This document shows positions 8,941-17,601 of a stretch of 64,000 bases of DNA, piece by piece; position 1 is the first letter of the stretch; every line of letters starts with the position of its first letter. Where the stretch lies: contig JBMNMU010000001.1 of NCBI GenBank assembly GCA_050953505.1, positions 1,860,001 through 1,924,000 on the forward strand, read 5' to 3'. Source of the DNA: JBMNMU01 sp050953505 (GTDB lineage: Bacteria; Bacillota; Clostridia; Peptostreptococcales; Anaerovoracaceae). The translations under genes and the position numbers were made by a program. A model generated the notes under the pieces. That model saw only the letters and a program-made list of their open reading frames with translations, was not told the origin of the DNA and did not search any database.

Positions 8941-9435
8941 ATGATATACAAGGTAGGCATCATCACATCCAGCGATAAGGGCGCTGCAGGAGAGCGAGAA
9001 GATCTCAGCGTCAAGGCTATAACAAATATTTTAAATAATTATGATAATTTCACCGTGGATAAATATATGATCATCCCCGATGAAAAGGAAGAGTTGAAAA
9101 AGGAAATGATTGAAATGGCTGATATACACGGGATCGACCTGATTCTTACCACCGGCGGAACGGGTTTTTCTCATAGAGATGTCACCCCTGAAGCCACCCT
9201 AGAGGTGATAGATAGGAGAACACCGGGAATTCCTGAGGCCATGCGCTGGTTTTCCCTTCAAATAACTCCGAGAGCAATGCTTTCACGAGCTGAAGCGGGT
9301 ATTCGTAATGACACCCTTATTATAAATCTACCAGGCAGTCCTAAGGCCATCACGGAAACCCTAGATTATGTCATGAGCTCCGTGGAACATGGGCTAGATA
9401 TCTTAAAGGCCCAGGCTTCAGAATGCGCCAGGTAG
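8941..9435 (+). CDS. Molybdopterin adenylyltransferase-family protein (MogA/MoaB)
   Basis: Molybdenum cofactor biosynthesis enzyme that adenylylates molybdopterin (MogA), or its MoaB paralogue. The 164-aa product is the usual single-domain length. It has KVGIITSSDKGAAGEREDLS at the N-terminus, the GGTG loop TTGGTGFSHRDVTPEAT near residues 75-91 containing the catalytic Asp, and INLPGSPKAITETL near 128-141. AAAGGAGGTTTGT precedes the ATG. It is isolated between two large repeat tracts, with no other moa/moe gene in the window. Confidence 0.88.
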   Translation: MIYKVGIITSSDKGAAGEREDLSVKAITNILNNYDNFTVDKYMIIPDEKEELKKEMIEMADIHGIDLILTTGGTGFSHRDVTPEATLEVIDRRTPGIPEAMRWFSLQITPRAMLSRAEAGIRNDTLIINLPGSPKAITETLDYVMSSVEHGLDILKAQASECAR

Positions 9436-9463
9436 TTCAGGTAGTATAGTTTGGTTAATCGTA

Positions 9464-9493
9464 GCATGATTGCTACACTTATAGCAATCATGC
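9464..9493 (+). terminator. Perfect 12-bp hairpin downstream of mog gene
   Basis: GCATGATTGCTA at 9464-9475 is exactly complementary to TAGCAATCATGC at 9482-9493, with a 6-base loop. There is no T run after it, so it may be a processing or stability hairpin rather than a true intrinsic terminator. Confidence 0.5.
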
Positions 9494-9502
9494 CGGCAGA
9501 TC

Positions 9503-9766
9503 AGAAATGGCAAACCTTTTTATGGTGTCTGGTAATATTGGTTTGTTTCAGCACTTGATTTGCTGCATCTTGTAACAAACATACCGATAGCACTAGAAAT
9601 GGCAAACCTTTTTATGGTGTCTGGTAATATTGGTTTGTTGCAGCACTTGATTTGCTGCATCTTGTAACAAACATACCGATAGCACTAGAAATGGTAAACC
9701 TTTTTAGGTGTCTGGTAATATTCGTTTGTTGCAGCACTTGATTTGCCGCATCTTGTAACAAACATA
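9503..9766. repeat. Three tandem ~92-bp repeats carrying a hairpin
   Basis: Units start at 9503, 9595 and 9687 with AGAAATGGCAAACCTTTTT and are nearly identical; the third is truncated. Each contains GTTTGTTGCAGCA and, after a 7-base gap, TGCTGC...AACAAAC, which can fold into a hairpin. No coding potential is seen. Confidence 0.85.
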
Positions 9767-9833
9767 AGATCTGAGGCACTTTAGGCATTATCCAAACTAC
9801 TTGCCATTATACAAATGTCTAGACATAATAAAT

Positions 9834-10266
9834 GAGCAAAATTTCAACTTTTGTGTGGTTTATTTGTAATTTTATACCAATATCCACTGCATTAGTTGAA
9901 ATTTTGCACAGATTTATGTGTAAAATTACATTTTATTCCATATTTTATTGAATTAATTGAAATTTTGCACATTTTAGCCTTCATCTCATTGATTTAGTTG
10001 AAGTTTTGCTCGTTATACTCACAAATCACAGCATCTCACTTCACTAGCAAATACTGCATTCGTTGTATTCAGCTCAGTTTCTTCAATTATGGTTCGCACC
10101 CATCGCATAACGAGGTGCTATCTACATTCCAGACCTGGTTCCAGATCTGGCCAACTGAAAGACGCATTGAATTAGTTAAAATTTTGCACATTTTAGCTGA
10201 AAATCATTGATTTTTTTATTTACTCAGATTACTCTGTGCGCCATTGAATTTGTCTAAGTTTTGCTC
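9834..10266. repeat. Dispersed ATTAGTTGAAATTTTGCAC repeats in a non-coding tract
   Basis: Six copies of an approximately 19-bp motif occur at 9834-9849 (inverted), 9891-9909, 9952-9970, 9992-10011, 10171-10189 and 10247-10266. Copies ending GCTCG are followed by TTATACTCACAAATC or TTTCACTCGCAAATCG, so a longer ancestral unit existed. The 9436-10293 gap holds no convincing gene. Confidence 0.65.
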
Positions 10267-10293
10267 GTTTCACTCGCAAATCGCTATAATAGT

Positions 10294-11223
10294 TTACCGC
10301 TCTTCTCTAAAATACGGCATGGACAATCCTGCCGGGCCCATGTCTTCTTTTCTATTCTTGTGTGTACTAACAATTACAATAAGTATAGTGGCTGCATAGG
10401 GCACCATATCAACGATGTACTGTGATACATTAATACCCATACTCTGAAGCCTGTATCCTAGGATATTCAGCCCTCCGAATAGGAATGCTCCAACGAGCGC
10501 CTTTGACGGCTTCCAGGAGGCGAATATGACCAACGCTACTGCAATCCATCCACGGCCTGCCACTACATTTTCCTGCCAAACAGGAATGTTTACCAGCGAC
10601 ATATAGGCACCGCCTAGTCCGCATAAGGCACCGCCAACAATAATATGCACGTATTTGTAAAGGTCTACATTGATGCCGGAAGCATCTGCTGCACCAGGGT
10701 TCTCTCCTACTGCTCTAAGGTTCAGGCCTTTTTTAGTTTTTCTCAGATATATTGACCCGATAATTGTCAGCACATAGCCTAGATAAATAAATAAATCCTG
10801 CTGAAAAAACATCGGACCGATAATTGGAATATCCTCAAGAAGAGGAATACTCATATTTGCAAAAAGGGACTTTACAGTAGCTGGCGCAGGTACCCCTACA
10901 AAGCTTTGTCCAACAAAGCTAGCAAATCCTGTCCCAAAGATAGTCAGGGTTAGTCCAGTTACTGTTTGGTTTGCCTTTAAAGATACAGTAAGGACGGCAT
11001 AAATAGCTGCGCCTACGGCCCCAGCACCGATGGCTCCTAATAAGGCGAGGAATGGATTCAGCGTCCATAAACCTACGCCAAAGCCCATAACGGCACCCAT
11101 AAGCATCATACCTTCTACACCCAGATTTAGGTTACCGGCCTTCTCTGTAATGAGCTCACCTAAAGTGGCAAATAGCAAAGGAGTTCCCGCCACAACAGCT
11201 GCGGCTAAAAAGGATTCTAACAT
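10294..11223 (-). CDS. Nucleoside ABC transporter permease 2 (BMP-type, NupQ/PnrD-like)
   Basis: Inner-membrane permease of the BMP-dependent nucleoside ABC importer. The 309-aa protein has about eight to nine hydrophobic segments. It shows family sequence: TPLLFATLGELITEKAGNLNLGVEGMMLMGA near residues 14-44, RTKKGLNLRAVGENPGAADASGI (the cytoplasmic loop contacting the ATPase) near 161-183, and GRGWIAVALVIFASWKP near 223-239. Its ATG overlaps the stop of the preceding permease in a TAATG arrangement, so translation is coupled. It is the last gene of a four-gene operon. Confidence 0.92.
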   Translation of the reverse strand: MLESFLAAAVVAGTPLLFATLGELITEKAGNLNLGVEGMMLMGAVMGFGVGLWTLNPFLALLGAIGAGAVGAAIYAVLTVSLKANQTVTGLTLTIFGTGFASFVGQSFVGVPAPATVKSLFANMSIPLLEDIPIIGPMFFQQDLFIYLGYVLTIIGSIYLRKTKKGLNLRAVGENPGAADASGINVDLYKYVHIIVGGALCGLGGAYMSLVNIPVWQENVVAGRGWIAVALVIFASWKPSKALVGAFLFGGLNILGYRLQSMGINVSQYIVDMVPYAATILIVIVSTHKNRKEDMGPAGLSMPYFREER

Positions 11224-12299
11224 TATGCCACCTCCTTCTTTTTCCCTAAGCTGCTGCCAAAGGAAACTTTATACTGTATAAAAAATTCACTTCCTAATAC
11301 AAAAAACAAGATGATACCTTGAACCATATCCGCTACTGACGCAGGAACAGACATAGCAACCTGTAAATAGGCTCCCCCCTGAAGTAGAATAGCAAAGACG
11401 ACACATACTACTAAAATAATTGGAGCAGAGAGCCTACCCAGCCATGTAGTAATAATTGCAGTAAAACCGTATCCACCTGACAATGTAGAGGTTAGGGTTT
11501 TTTCTATGGCAGAGGCTTGTATCATACCGGTCAGCCCGCACAGTCCTCCAGAAATTAACATTGAAATAATAATGACAGAGCTAATATTCATACCTGCATA
11601 TCTTGCTGTTTGTATACTTTCTCCCACCACATTTATTTCAAAGCCCTTTTTCGTATGGTTAATAAAAATATATACTAGAACCACTAGGACAAGAGCGATA
11701 ATCCAGCCTATGTGGATGCCAAAAACACTGGGAAGAATGGCGTTCTGCGCAAAGTTGGCTATTTTGGGAAAGCCTTGAGATGCTGGATCCTTCCACGGAC
11801 CATATTGCAAATAAGTTACCCATTTAATAGCGATATAGTTCATCATTAAAGTAAATATGGTTTCATTGGTTCCATATCTAGCTTTAAAAAATGCGGGAAT
11901 AAAAGCCCAAATTCCTCCGAAGATCATACCCATTAGAGCCATCAGCACCAGCATCAAGGGTCTTGATAAGGTTTCCGGTGCATTGAAGGCCACAAGAGCT
12001 GCCCCAAAGGCACCCATCATAATCTGGCCCTCTCCCCCGATGTTCCAGAACTTCATTTTGAAAGCCACAAGAATTCCAAGGGAAGTAATCAATAATGGGA
12101 TAGCTTTAATAACCGTCTGATGAATTCTTATTTCTGTACCGATGGCACCCATGACGATTTGCCTGTAAACCTCCACAGGATTAAAGCCTAAAATTGCGAT
12201 TACAAGGCCTGCACATACAATGGAAAGAATAATCGAGATGGCATGAATCATAGCTGATCTGTTTTTTGGCAGATCAGGACGTTTCGTGATTTTTATCAT
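11223..12299 (-). CDS. Nucleoside ABC transporter permease 1 (BMP-type, NupP/PnrC-like)
   Basis: The partner permease, 358 aa, with about nine transmembrane segments. Diagnostic stretches are ITSLGILVAFKMKFWNIGGEGQIMMGA near residues 71-97, RYGTNETIFTLMMNYIA near 140-156, the coupling loop TKKGFEINVVGESIQTARYAGMN near 214-236, and GGLCGLTGMIQASA. The start overlaps the ATPase gene by 4 bases (ATGA). It likely forms a heterodimer with the other permease in the membrane. Confidence 0.92.
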   Translation of the reverse strand: MIKITKRPDLPKNRSAMIHAISIILSIVCAGLVIAILGFNPVEVYRQIVMGAIGTEIRIHQTVIKAIPLLITSLGILVAFKMKFWNIGGEGQIMMGAFGAALVAFNAPETLSRPLMLVLMALMGMIFGGIWAFIPAFFKARYGTNETIFTLMMNYIAIKWVTYLQYGPWKDPASQGFPKIANFAQNAILPSVFGIHIGWIIALVLVVLVYIFINHTKKGFEINVVGESIQTARYAGMNISSVIIISMLISGGLCGLTGMIQASAIEKTLTSTLSGGYGFTAIITTWLGRLSAPIILVVCVVFAILLQGGAYLQVAMSVPASVADMVQGIILFFVLGSEFFIQYKVSFGSSLGKKKEVA

Positions 12300-13819
12300 A
12301 TTGCCTCCTCCCCATCAATACTAGTACCCGTCATCAGAAGTCCAATTTCCTCCTTGGTGACCTTTGAAGGGTCTACGATTCCTGTTACTTTTCCATTGCA
12401 AAGAACCATGATACGATCGCAAAGCTCCATAAGCACGTCAAGGTCCTCCCCTACAAATAACACCGCAACCCCTGCTTCCTTCTGTTCATTTAGCAAGTCA
12501 TATATTTTATAAGATGCTCCGATATCCAGTCCTCTAACCGGGTAAGCAGTAATTAGAACCCTAGGGTTTGAATCAATTTCCCGGCCAAGGAGTACCTTTT
12601 GAATATTACCTCCAGATAGTTTTCTTACAGGAGAGTTAATTCCTGGTGTCTGAATATCTAGCTTATTTACAATTCTAGTTGCTTTTTTTGCACATTCTGC
12701 CCGTTTTAAAAATACCCCGGGCTGATTTTGATAATCCTTTAAAATAATATTATGAACAATATCCATGCTTCCTACAAGCCCCATTCCCAGCCTATCTTCT
12801 GGTATGAAGCCCATTCGTATTCCTAGCCGAATAATATCTCTAGGTGTTTTCCCAATGATATTTTCACCTTCAAAGAAAACCCTTCCCTTTTCAGCGTGAG
12901 TTAAACCGGCAATACATTCGCAAAGCTCCTTCTGGCCACTTCCTGCTACTCCTGCCACACCCAGGATTTCACCGGTGGAAAGAGTAAAGCTCACATCCTC
13001 CAGAGCATTTTTCTTATCTTGATCCAGGACTGTAATATTATCTACTTCAAGAATACTTTTCTTGTTTTGCGTATTCTTCTTTTCTATGGAAAGATCAATT
13101 TTCTTTCCTACCATCATTTCAATCAGGTTAGATACCTCTACTGTAGCTGTATCCACTGTATCAATTGATTTTCCCTTTCTTAGAACTGTAATGCTGTCAC
13201 TGATTTCCATTACTTCATTAAGCTTATGGGTAATAATAACAACAGCACAGCCTTGCTCCTTCATATTGCGTATGATTTGAAACAGCCTTTTAATTTCTTG
13301 GGGGGTCAATACAGCAGTGGGCTCATCCATAATCAAAATTTTTGCGCCACGGTATAATACTTTGATAATTTCCAAAGTCTGCTTTTCCCCAACAGACATA
13401 TTATATACTTTTTTGTCCGGATTAATATCCAAACCATATTGGTCAGATATTTCTTTAATTTTCTTTGTTAAGTCTTTTCCTTTAGTAAAGATACCGCCCT
13501 TTGGGCCAAGAACAATATTTTCTTTTGCCGTCAGAACGTCCACTAACTTAAAATGCTGGTGAACCATTCCGATTCCCAGCTCAATCGCATCTTTCGGTGA
13601 AGAAAAGTGAACCTCTTTACCATGTATATAAATAGAACCGCTGTCAGGGTTATAAATCCCCGACAGCATGTTCATCAATGTGCTTTTTCCTGCGCCATTT
13701 TCCCCCAGTAGCGCATGAACTTCTCCATTGTATACCGTTAAGTTCACATCTTCGTTGGCCTGTACCAACCCGAAAGCTTTTGAGATATTTACCATTTTAA
13801 TTGCAATATCTTCTTGCAT
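12296..13819 (-). CDS. Nucleoside ABC transporter ATP-binding protein, double NBD (NupO/PnrB-like)
   Basis: Fused twin ATPase energising nucleoside import. The 507-aa protein has a first domain with Walker A GENGAGKST (about 38-46), signature MSVGEKQTLEI (about 143-153) and Walker B ILIMDEPTAVL. A second domain has the family's usual degenerate Walker A GVAGSGQKEL (about 295-304), signature LSGGNIQKVLLGREI and VLITAYPVRGLDIGA. In most family members this last Walker B-like motif reads AAQPTRGLD; here TAYPVRGLD departs slightly. GGAGGG precedes the start. Confidence 0.93.
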   Translation of the reverse strand: MQEDIAIKMVNISKAFGLVQANEDVNLTVYNGEVHALLGENGAGKSTLMNMLSGIYNPDSGSIYIHGKEVHFSSPKDAIELGIGMVHQHFKLVDVLTAKENIVLGPKGGIFTKGKDLTKKIKEISDQYGLDINPDKKVYNMSVGEKQTLEIIKVLYRGAKILIMDEPTAVLTPQEIKRLFQIIRNMKEQGCAVVIITHKLNEVMEISDSITVLRKGKSIDTVDTATVEVSNLIEMMVGKKIDLSIEKKNTQNKKSILEVDNITVLDQDKKNALEDVSFTLSTGEILGVAGVAGSGQKELCECIAGLTHAEKGRVFFEGENIIGKTPRDIIRLGIRMGFIPEDRLGMGLVGSMDIVHNIILKDYQNQPGVFLKRAECAKKATRIVNKLDIQTPGINSPVRKLSGGNIQKVLLGREIDSNPRVLITAYPVRGLDIGASYKIYDLLNEQKEAGVAVLFVGEDLDVLMELCDRIMVLCNGKVTGIVDPSKVTKEEIGLLMTGTSIDGEEAI

Positions 13820-13867
13820 TAATAGCCCTCCAGATGTTTTTTTGGTTACTTTTAAATGTGGCTTATA

Positions 13868-14983
13868 TTAGCTGCTTGCGCTAGTTGCACCTTCAACTAA
13901 TTTTACCATTGTCCAGATTTCAGCTCTATCAAGGGCCTTTCCTTCTTCACCCAAGGTAGTTCCATCATTGAATTTAACAGGTCCTACAAAAATTGGGAAT
14001 TCCCCAGCTAAAATCTTTTCTTCTACAGCCTTCACTTGCTCCTGAACTTCTGCTGGAACTAAGTCTGTCATCTCTGCCAGACCTACATATCCGTCTGCCA
14101 TAGTTCCGTAATAGCTTTCAGGCTTCCAAGTACCGTCTAAAATAGCTTGTACCTGTTCAATATAGTATGCTTCGTGATGCCAGATAGGTGCAGTTAGGTA
14201 AGCTCCAGGAGCTGCCTCTCTGCTGTCCATATTATATCCAATAGCATATGCTCCTGCCGCTTCTGCAGCGATTTGAGGTCCAGTTGTGTCAGAGTGTTGC
14301 TCTATAACGTCGCATCCCTGAGCTAGAAGTGCTTCCGCAGCTTCCTTTTCTCTTGCTGCGTCTACCCATGCATTAGTATATACAACTTTTACCTCAACAT
14401 CAGGATTTACGCTCTGAGCACCTAAAGTAAATGCGTTTATTCCAATAATTAATTCAGTATAATCGAATGCTGCTACATATCCAATCTTGTTTGTTTCAGT
14501 CATCAAGCCTGCGATCATACCTGCAAGATATCTTGGCTCTTCCATAGCGCCAAAGTAGTTGCCAAAGTTTGTATCGTTCATTTTATTTCCTGAGAAGTGT
14601 AGGAAAGTTATATCAGGATATTCAGCTGCAAGCTCTTCCATGGAGTCCATGTATCCGAAGCTTGTCCCGATAATAACAGTTGCGCCCTGGTCCATCATCA
14701 ATAAAGCTGCGCTCTTTACTTCCTGCTTTTCTTCAGGAACATTTTCTACCTTCAAGGTTTTGACTCTGCCATCGAAATATTCTTCCATGGCCTGTCTGCC
14801 TCTATCCTGAGCTTCTGAGAAACCACCGTCTGTAGCCGGTCCGATGTAAATAAATCCAACAGTTAATTCTGGTTCACCAGATGGTGTTTGACCATCGGCT
14901 CCATTGTCAGCGCCGCCACCACAGCCTGTTAAAGCTGACATTGCAAGTACAAGAACTAGTAACACTGCCAAAAACTTTTTCAT
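13868..14983 (-). CDS. BMP family nucleoside-binding lipoprotein
   Basis: Extracellular substrate-binding lipoprotein of the transporter. The 371-aa product has a lipoprotein signal peptide, LAVLLVLVLAMSALTGCGGG, with the lipobox Cys at about residue 21. Mature sequence includes VGFIYIGPATDGGFSEAQDRGRQAMEEYF, IGTSFGYMD, YFGAMEEPRYLAGMIAGLMT and GCDVIEQHSDTTGP, characteristic of the Med/BmpA/PnrA family that binds purine nucleosides. GGAGGAGAAAAAG precedes the ATG. The longer gap (48 bases) to the ATPase gene is common for binding-protein genes expressed above the rest. Confidence 0.93.
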   Translation of the reverse strand: MKKFLAVLLVLVLAMSALTGCGGGADNGADGQTPSGEPELTVGFIYIGPATDGGFSEAQDRGRQAMEEYFDGRVKTLKVENVPEEKQEVKSAALLMMDQGATVIIGTSFGYMDSMEELAAEYPDITFLHFSGNKMNDTNFGNYFGAMEEPRYLAGMIAGLMTETNKIGYVAAFDYTELIIGINAFTLGAQSVNPDVEVKVVYTNAWVDAAREKEAAEALLAQGCDVIEQHSDTTGPQIAAEAAGAYAIGYNMDSREAAPGAYLTAPIWHHEAYYIEQVQAILDGTWKPESYYGTMADGYVGLAEMTDLVPAEVQEQVKAVEEKILAGEFPIFVGPVKFNDGTTLGEEGKALDRAEIWTMVKLVEGATSASS

Positions 14984-15036
14984 AACTTTTTCTCCTCCAA
15001 ATTGCTATAGTTGATACTAAAATAAAATCCTATATT

Positions 15037-15066
15037 AATATACCCTTTTACGCTATTTTGCGTCAA
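15037..15066 (-). promoter_or_regulatory. Putative sigma-A promoter for the nucleoside transporter operon
   Basis: Read on the minus strand, TTGACG (15061-15066) is followed after 18 bases by TATATT (15037-15042), about 55 bases before the BMP start. Farther upstream, CGAACATTCG at 15127-15136 resembles half of a PurR box (CCGAACWWT with one mismatch); that second point is weak. Confidence 0.5.
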
Positions 15067-15203
15067 GCAATATGGTCATAATTATTGATAAAATGTCGAT
15101 AAAGATTTATAATGTTTGTGTTATGACGAACATTCGACTCGAGTTCTCTGTTTTTTGTTCCTGATGGCTTTATGGTTACAGGACGGGCATTCCTTGACAG
15201 TCA

Positions 15204-15776
15204 TTATGCAAAGTTAATTTTACCCTCGACTATAGATTCTATGATGGCCAAAGATTCTAACCGATATCCCTTTTCCTTCAACCTATTACCGCCACCTTGA
15301 AATTGTTTTTCTATGGCTACAGCAATCCCTGCAAGCTTTGCCCCTGCCTGATGTACAATGTCTGCTAGCCCCAAGGCTGCTTCCCCATGGGCGAGAAAAT
15401 CATCAATGATAAGGACTACGTCATTCTCTGTTATATATTTTTTTGCGACTCTAACAACAGATACTGTATTCTTGGTGAATGACTTCACCTCGCTGCCGTA
15501 AAATTCCTCCGTCATGGTGCTTGGAGATGTCTTTTTAGCGAAAACTACAGGAATATTTCCAAAATGCTTTGAAGCCATGCAAGCAATTCCTATGCCTGAA
15601 GCTTCAACTGTAAGAATTTTAGTTATACCGCAGTTACAAAAACGTTTTTCAATTTCTTCTCCGATTTGATCTAAAAGTGCTACGTCAATTTGATGGTTTA
15701 AAAAGGAATCTACTTTAACAATCTCAGTTCCAATAGCAACACCATCTTCTATTATTTTCTTCTTTAAAGCCTCCAT
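15204..15776 (-). CDS. xpt: Xanthine phosphoribosyltransferase
   Basis: Purine salvage enzyme converting xanthine and PRPP to XMP in the cytoplasm. The 190-aa protein matches Xpt length. It has IGTEIVKVDSFLNHQIDV at the N-terminus, ILTVEASGIGIACMAS (about 54-69) and the PRPP-binding motif VVLIIDDFLAHGEAALGL (about 119-136), with DDFLA where most PRTases have DD.x(T/A)TG. It lies directly upstream of, and in the same direction as, the nucleoside importer operon, about 220 bases away, making a coherent purine uptake and salvage locus. Confidence 0.93.
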   Translation of the reverse strand: MEALKKKIIEDGVAIGTEIVKVDSFLNHQIDVALLDQIGEEIEKRFCNCGITKILTVEASGIGIACMASKHFGNIPVVFAKKTSPSTMTEEFYGSEVKSFTKNTVSVVRVAKKYITENDVVLIIDDFLAHGEAALGLADIVHQAGAKLAGIAVAIEKQFQGGGNRLKEKGYRLESLAIIESIVEGKINFA

Positions 15777-15846
15777 TTATCCTCCTAATCTGTTATATGC
15801 CTAGCCTAATTTTTTAAACAAAATGATGGCAGAGCTATACTAAAAA

Positions 15847-15895
15847 TTTGTCCACACCTTTTCTAAATCTGGTAGCAGAAAATGGCCTGGACAAA
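15847..15895 (-). promoter_or_regulatory. Possible attenuator hairpin in the xpt leader
   Basis: On the minus strand TTTGTCCA (from 15895) and TGGACAAA (ending 15847) form an 8-bp stem enclosing AGAAAA/TTTTCT-type inner pairing read from the same strand (15877-15882 with 15859-15864), followed directly by TTTTTAG. This looks like a stem plus U-tract about 70 bases before the xpt start. The classical purine riboswitch core was looked for and not seen. Confidence 0.4.
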
Positions 15896-15954
15896 AGAAA
15901 TTTGCATAGTTAGATTCTACAAAATATTACACGAAAATGCAATGCTTTTATCTA

Positions 15955-16115
15955 TCTAGATATCTAGACGCCTAAGGAGTGTAGGTGCTGCCTAGATGTT
16001 GGTGTTTCTTGGCGGATTCCTAGGGGTCGGTTCGACCTTGGTGTAGTACTTTTCTAGGAGAGTCCTAAGAGTGTAGTTGCTTCACTAGTGTGTCCTAGGG
16101 GTAGCGCATGCTAGG
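15955..16115. other. Non-coding stretch with clustered CTAG tetranucleotides
   Basis: Eight CTAG sites, often as CCTAG or CTAGG, fall in roughly 160 bases of the xpt-ferritin gap, which otherwise shows no gene. The sequence is also richer in G and T than its surroundings, with loosely repeated GTGTAG and TCCTA(G/A) words. No function is recognised for 15777-16367 beyond the leader hairpin and the ferritin ribosome binding site. Confidence 0.5.
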
Positions 16116-16367
16116 TTAATCCAATTAGTCCCAGATGGATCCTAAGTGCTTTCAAAAATGTAGCAAATTTTCGATGTTTTGAATTTTAATTGAAGGGTAT
16201 CATAATTTATAATTAAGGCAAATGTGCAATAAAAGAGGAATGCTCAGGCTATATAGCTAACTATTATTTCCTAGCTTCCCTGATTTGAATTTTGCACCAA
16301 GGCCAAAATCCATAGTATTTAAAAATTATATCCGGGATATGCTTTATCTCAATTATAGGAGGTTGCT

Positions 16368-16883
16368 ATGTTAAAGACTGAAGTTTCAATACTACTCAAC
16401 GATCAAATTAACAAAGAGTTCTATTCCGCTTATTTGTACTTAGATATGTCAAACTATTACTACGATCAAGGCTTGAATGGCTTTGGAAATTGGTTTAGGG
16501 TGCAAGCGCAAGAGGAACAGGATCACGCCATGTTATTCCTGCAATATATGTTGAATAATGGAGAAAAGGTCACCCTTGATGCCATTGCCGCCCCCGATGT
16601 TCCTTTTGAGGATTTCAAAGCGCCTTTAGTTGCAGCCCTTGAGCATGAACAGTATGTAACGGCATCCATCAATAATATTTATGAGGAAGCCTCTAAACAG
16701 AAGGACTACCGAACTATGCAATTCCTCGGCTGGTTTATCACAGAGCAAGAAGAAGAAGAGCGAAATACTGGGGACTTGATTCAACAATATGACTTGTTTG
16801 CAAGTGATGGAAAGGGCCTTTATCTCATGGATAGTGAATTAGCAGCCAGAGTACACACGCCTCCTTCTTTAGTATTGGATTAA
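16368..16883 (+). CDS. ftnA: Bacterial non-heme ferritin
   Basis: Iron-storage protein that oxidises Fe2+ at a di-iron site and mineralises it inside a 24-subunit shell. The 171-aa product matches FtnA. Ferroxidase-centre residues are visible in NKEFYSAYLYLDMSNYY (Glu near residue 17), QAQEEQDHAMLF (Glu and His near 50-53), EHEQYVTASINNIYEEA (Glu near 94) and GWFITEQEEEERN (Gln/Glu near 125-130). A C-terminal tail of about 20 residues is also normal. AGGAGGTTGCT precedes the ATG, and a strong terminator follows, so it is monocistronic. Confidence 0.95.
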   Translation: MLKTEVSILLNDQINKEFYSAYLYLDMSNYYYDQGLNGFGNWFRVQAQEEQDHAMLFLQYMLNNGEKVTLDAIAAPDVPFEDFKAPLVAALEHEQYVTASINNIYEEASKQKDYRTMQFLGWFITEQEEEERNTGDLIQQYDLFASDGKGLYLMDSELAARVHTPPSLVLD

Positions 16884-16938
16884 AAACTGATAATACCATT
16901 GGACAACACACACAGCACTACACTACCACCTAATGAAG

Positions 16939-16966
16939 AAGCGAGGATTTTTTCCTCGCTTTTTCC
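16939..16966 (+). terminator. Rho-independent terminator after ferritin gene
   Basis: AAGCGAGGA at 16939-16947 pairs with TCCTCGCTT at 16953-16961 and runs into TTTTT. Confidence 0.88.
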
Positions 16967-17045
16967 ATTTTACTTCTTAATTTGCTTTATAAAATCTAAA
17001 TTCCGTGCCGCATCCTGAAAGGTTTAGGAATGTGGAACTACAAAT

Positions 17046-17546
17046 TTAACCAACTAAAAGATCCGTTATATATTCTTCTACATTTTCTTTTGGAATGTTT
17101 AAAGGTATAGACAGCTCACTGTACAACAATTCTTCAGCTTGCTTCATATACTTTTTGTCAATCTGACCTATTCGCTTACCGCTAACAGGTTCATTCTGTT
17201 TCTTTTCATAAACGGTCTTAATGATTTTAATCCATTCTTTGCAATCCATGGTATTGAGAGCACTTTTGTATTTTTCTTCTAGAGCCCTATGATTACTTTC
17301 ATCAATTGTTGAAATTTCAGGAATTAAATTGATTAATTCTTGAACCTCTTCCTTTGTTATGACGCGACGCATAACAACCCTTGAGTTATCAATAGGTGAA
17401 TAAATTATACTATTATCACAAAATACAGGTTTTAGCATGTAATATTTTTTATCACTGCTTTCATCGTAAAAATCTGGTTTGCCAATGCCTTCTACCTTGC
17501 AAACACCGTCGTTCCCATATACTATATATTCATTGATTTTGAACAC
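17046..17546 (-). CDS. CarD-like transcriptional regulator
   Basis: RNA polymerase-interacting regulator with an N-terminal CarD/TRCF-RID domain: FKINEYIVYGNDGVCKVEGIGKPD... YYMLKPVFCDNSIIYSPIDN (about residues 1-55). A helical C-terminal part (about 60-166) in CarD proteins contacts promoter DNA at the bubble edge. The GTG at 17546 is preferred because GGAGGGAAATA sits 6 bases upstream of it; the ATG at 17573 would place that site inside the gene. The product is then 166 aa. It is a single gene between ferritin and a hairpin repeat cluster. Confidence 0.87.
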   Translation of the reverse strand: MFKINEYIVYGNDGVCKVEGIGKPDFYDESSDKKYYMLKPVFCDNSIIYSPIDNSRVVMRRVITKEEVQELINLIPEISTIDESNHRALEEKYKSALNTMDCKEWIKIIKTVYEKKQNEPVSGKRIGQIDKKYMKQAEELLYSELSIPLNIPKENVEEYITDLLVG

Positions 17547-17601
17547 TATTTCCCTCCTCTCTCTTACGGACAAGCATTATGAGCACCATAATCCCCTACA
17601 T

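Noticed and set aside
8160..9766. CRISPR array
   Set aside because: The repeat periods (105 and 92 bp) have conserved sequence throughout, with no unique spacers and no cas gene nearby.
9998..10210. A 70-codon plus-strand frame in the repeat tract after mog
   Set aside because: No ribosome binding site; composition follows the repeat sequence and nothing resembles a protein family.
15777..15960. Purine riboswitch upstream of xpt
   Set aside because: The conserved loop sequences of the purine aptamer were looked for on the minus strand and not found; only a terminator-like hairpin is visible.
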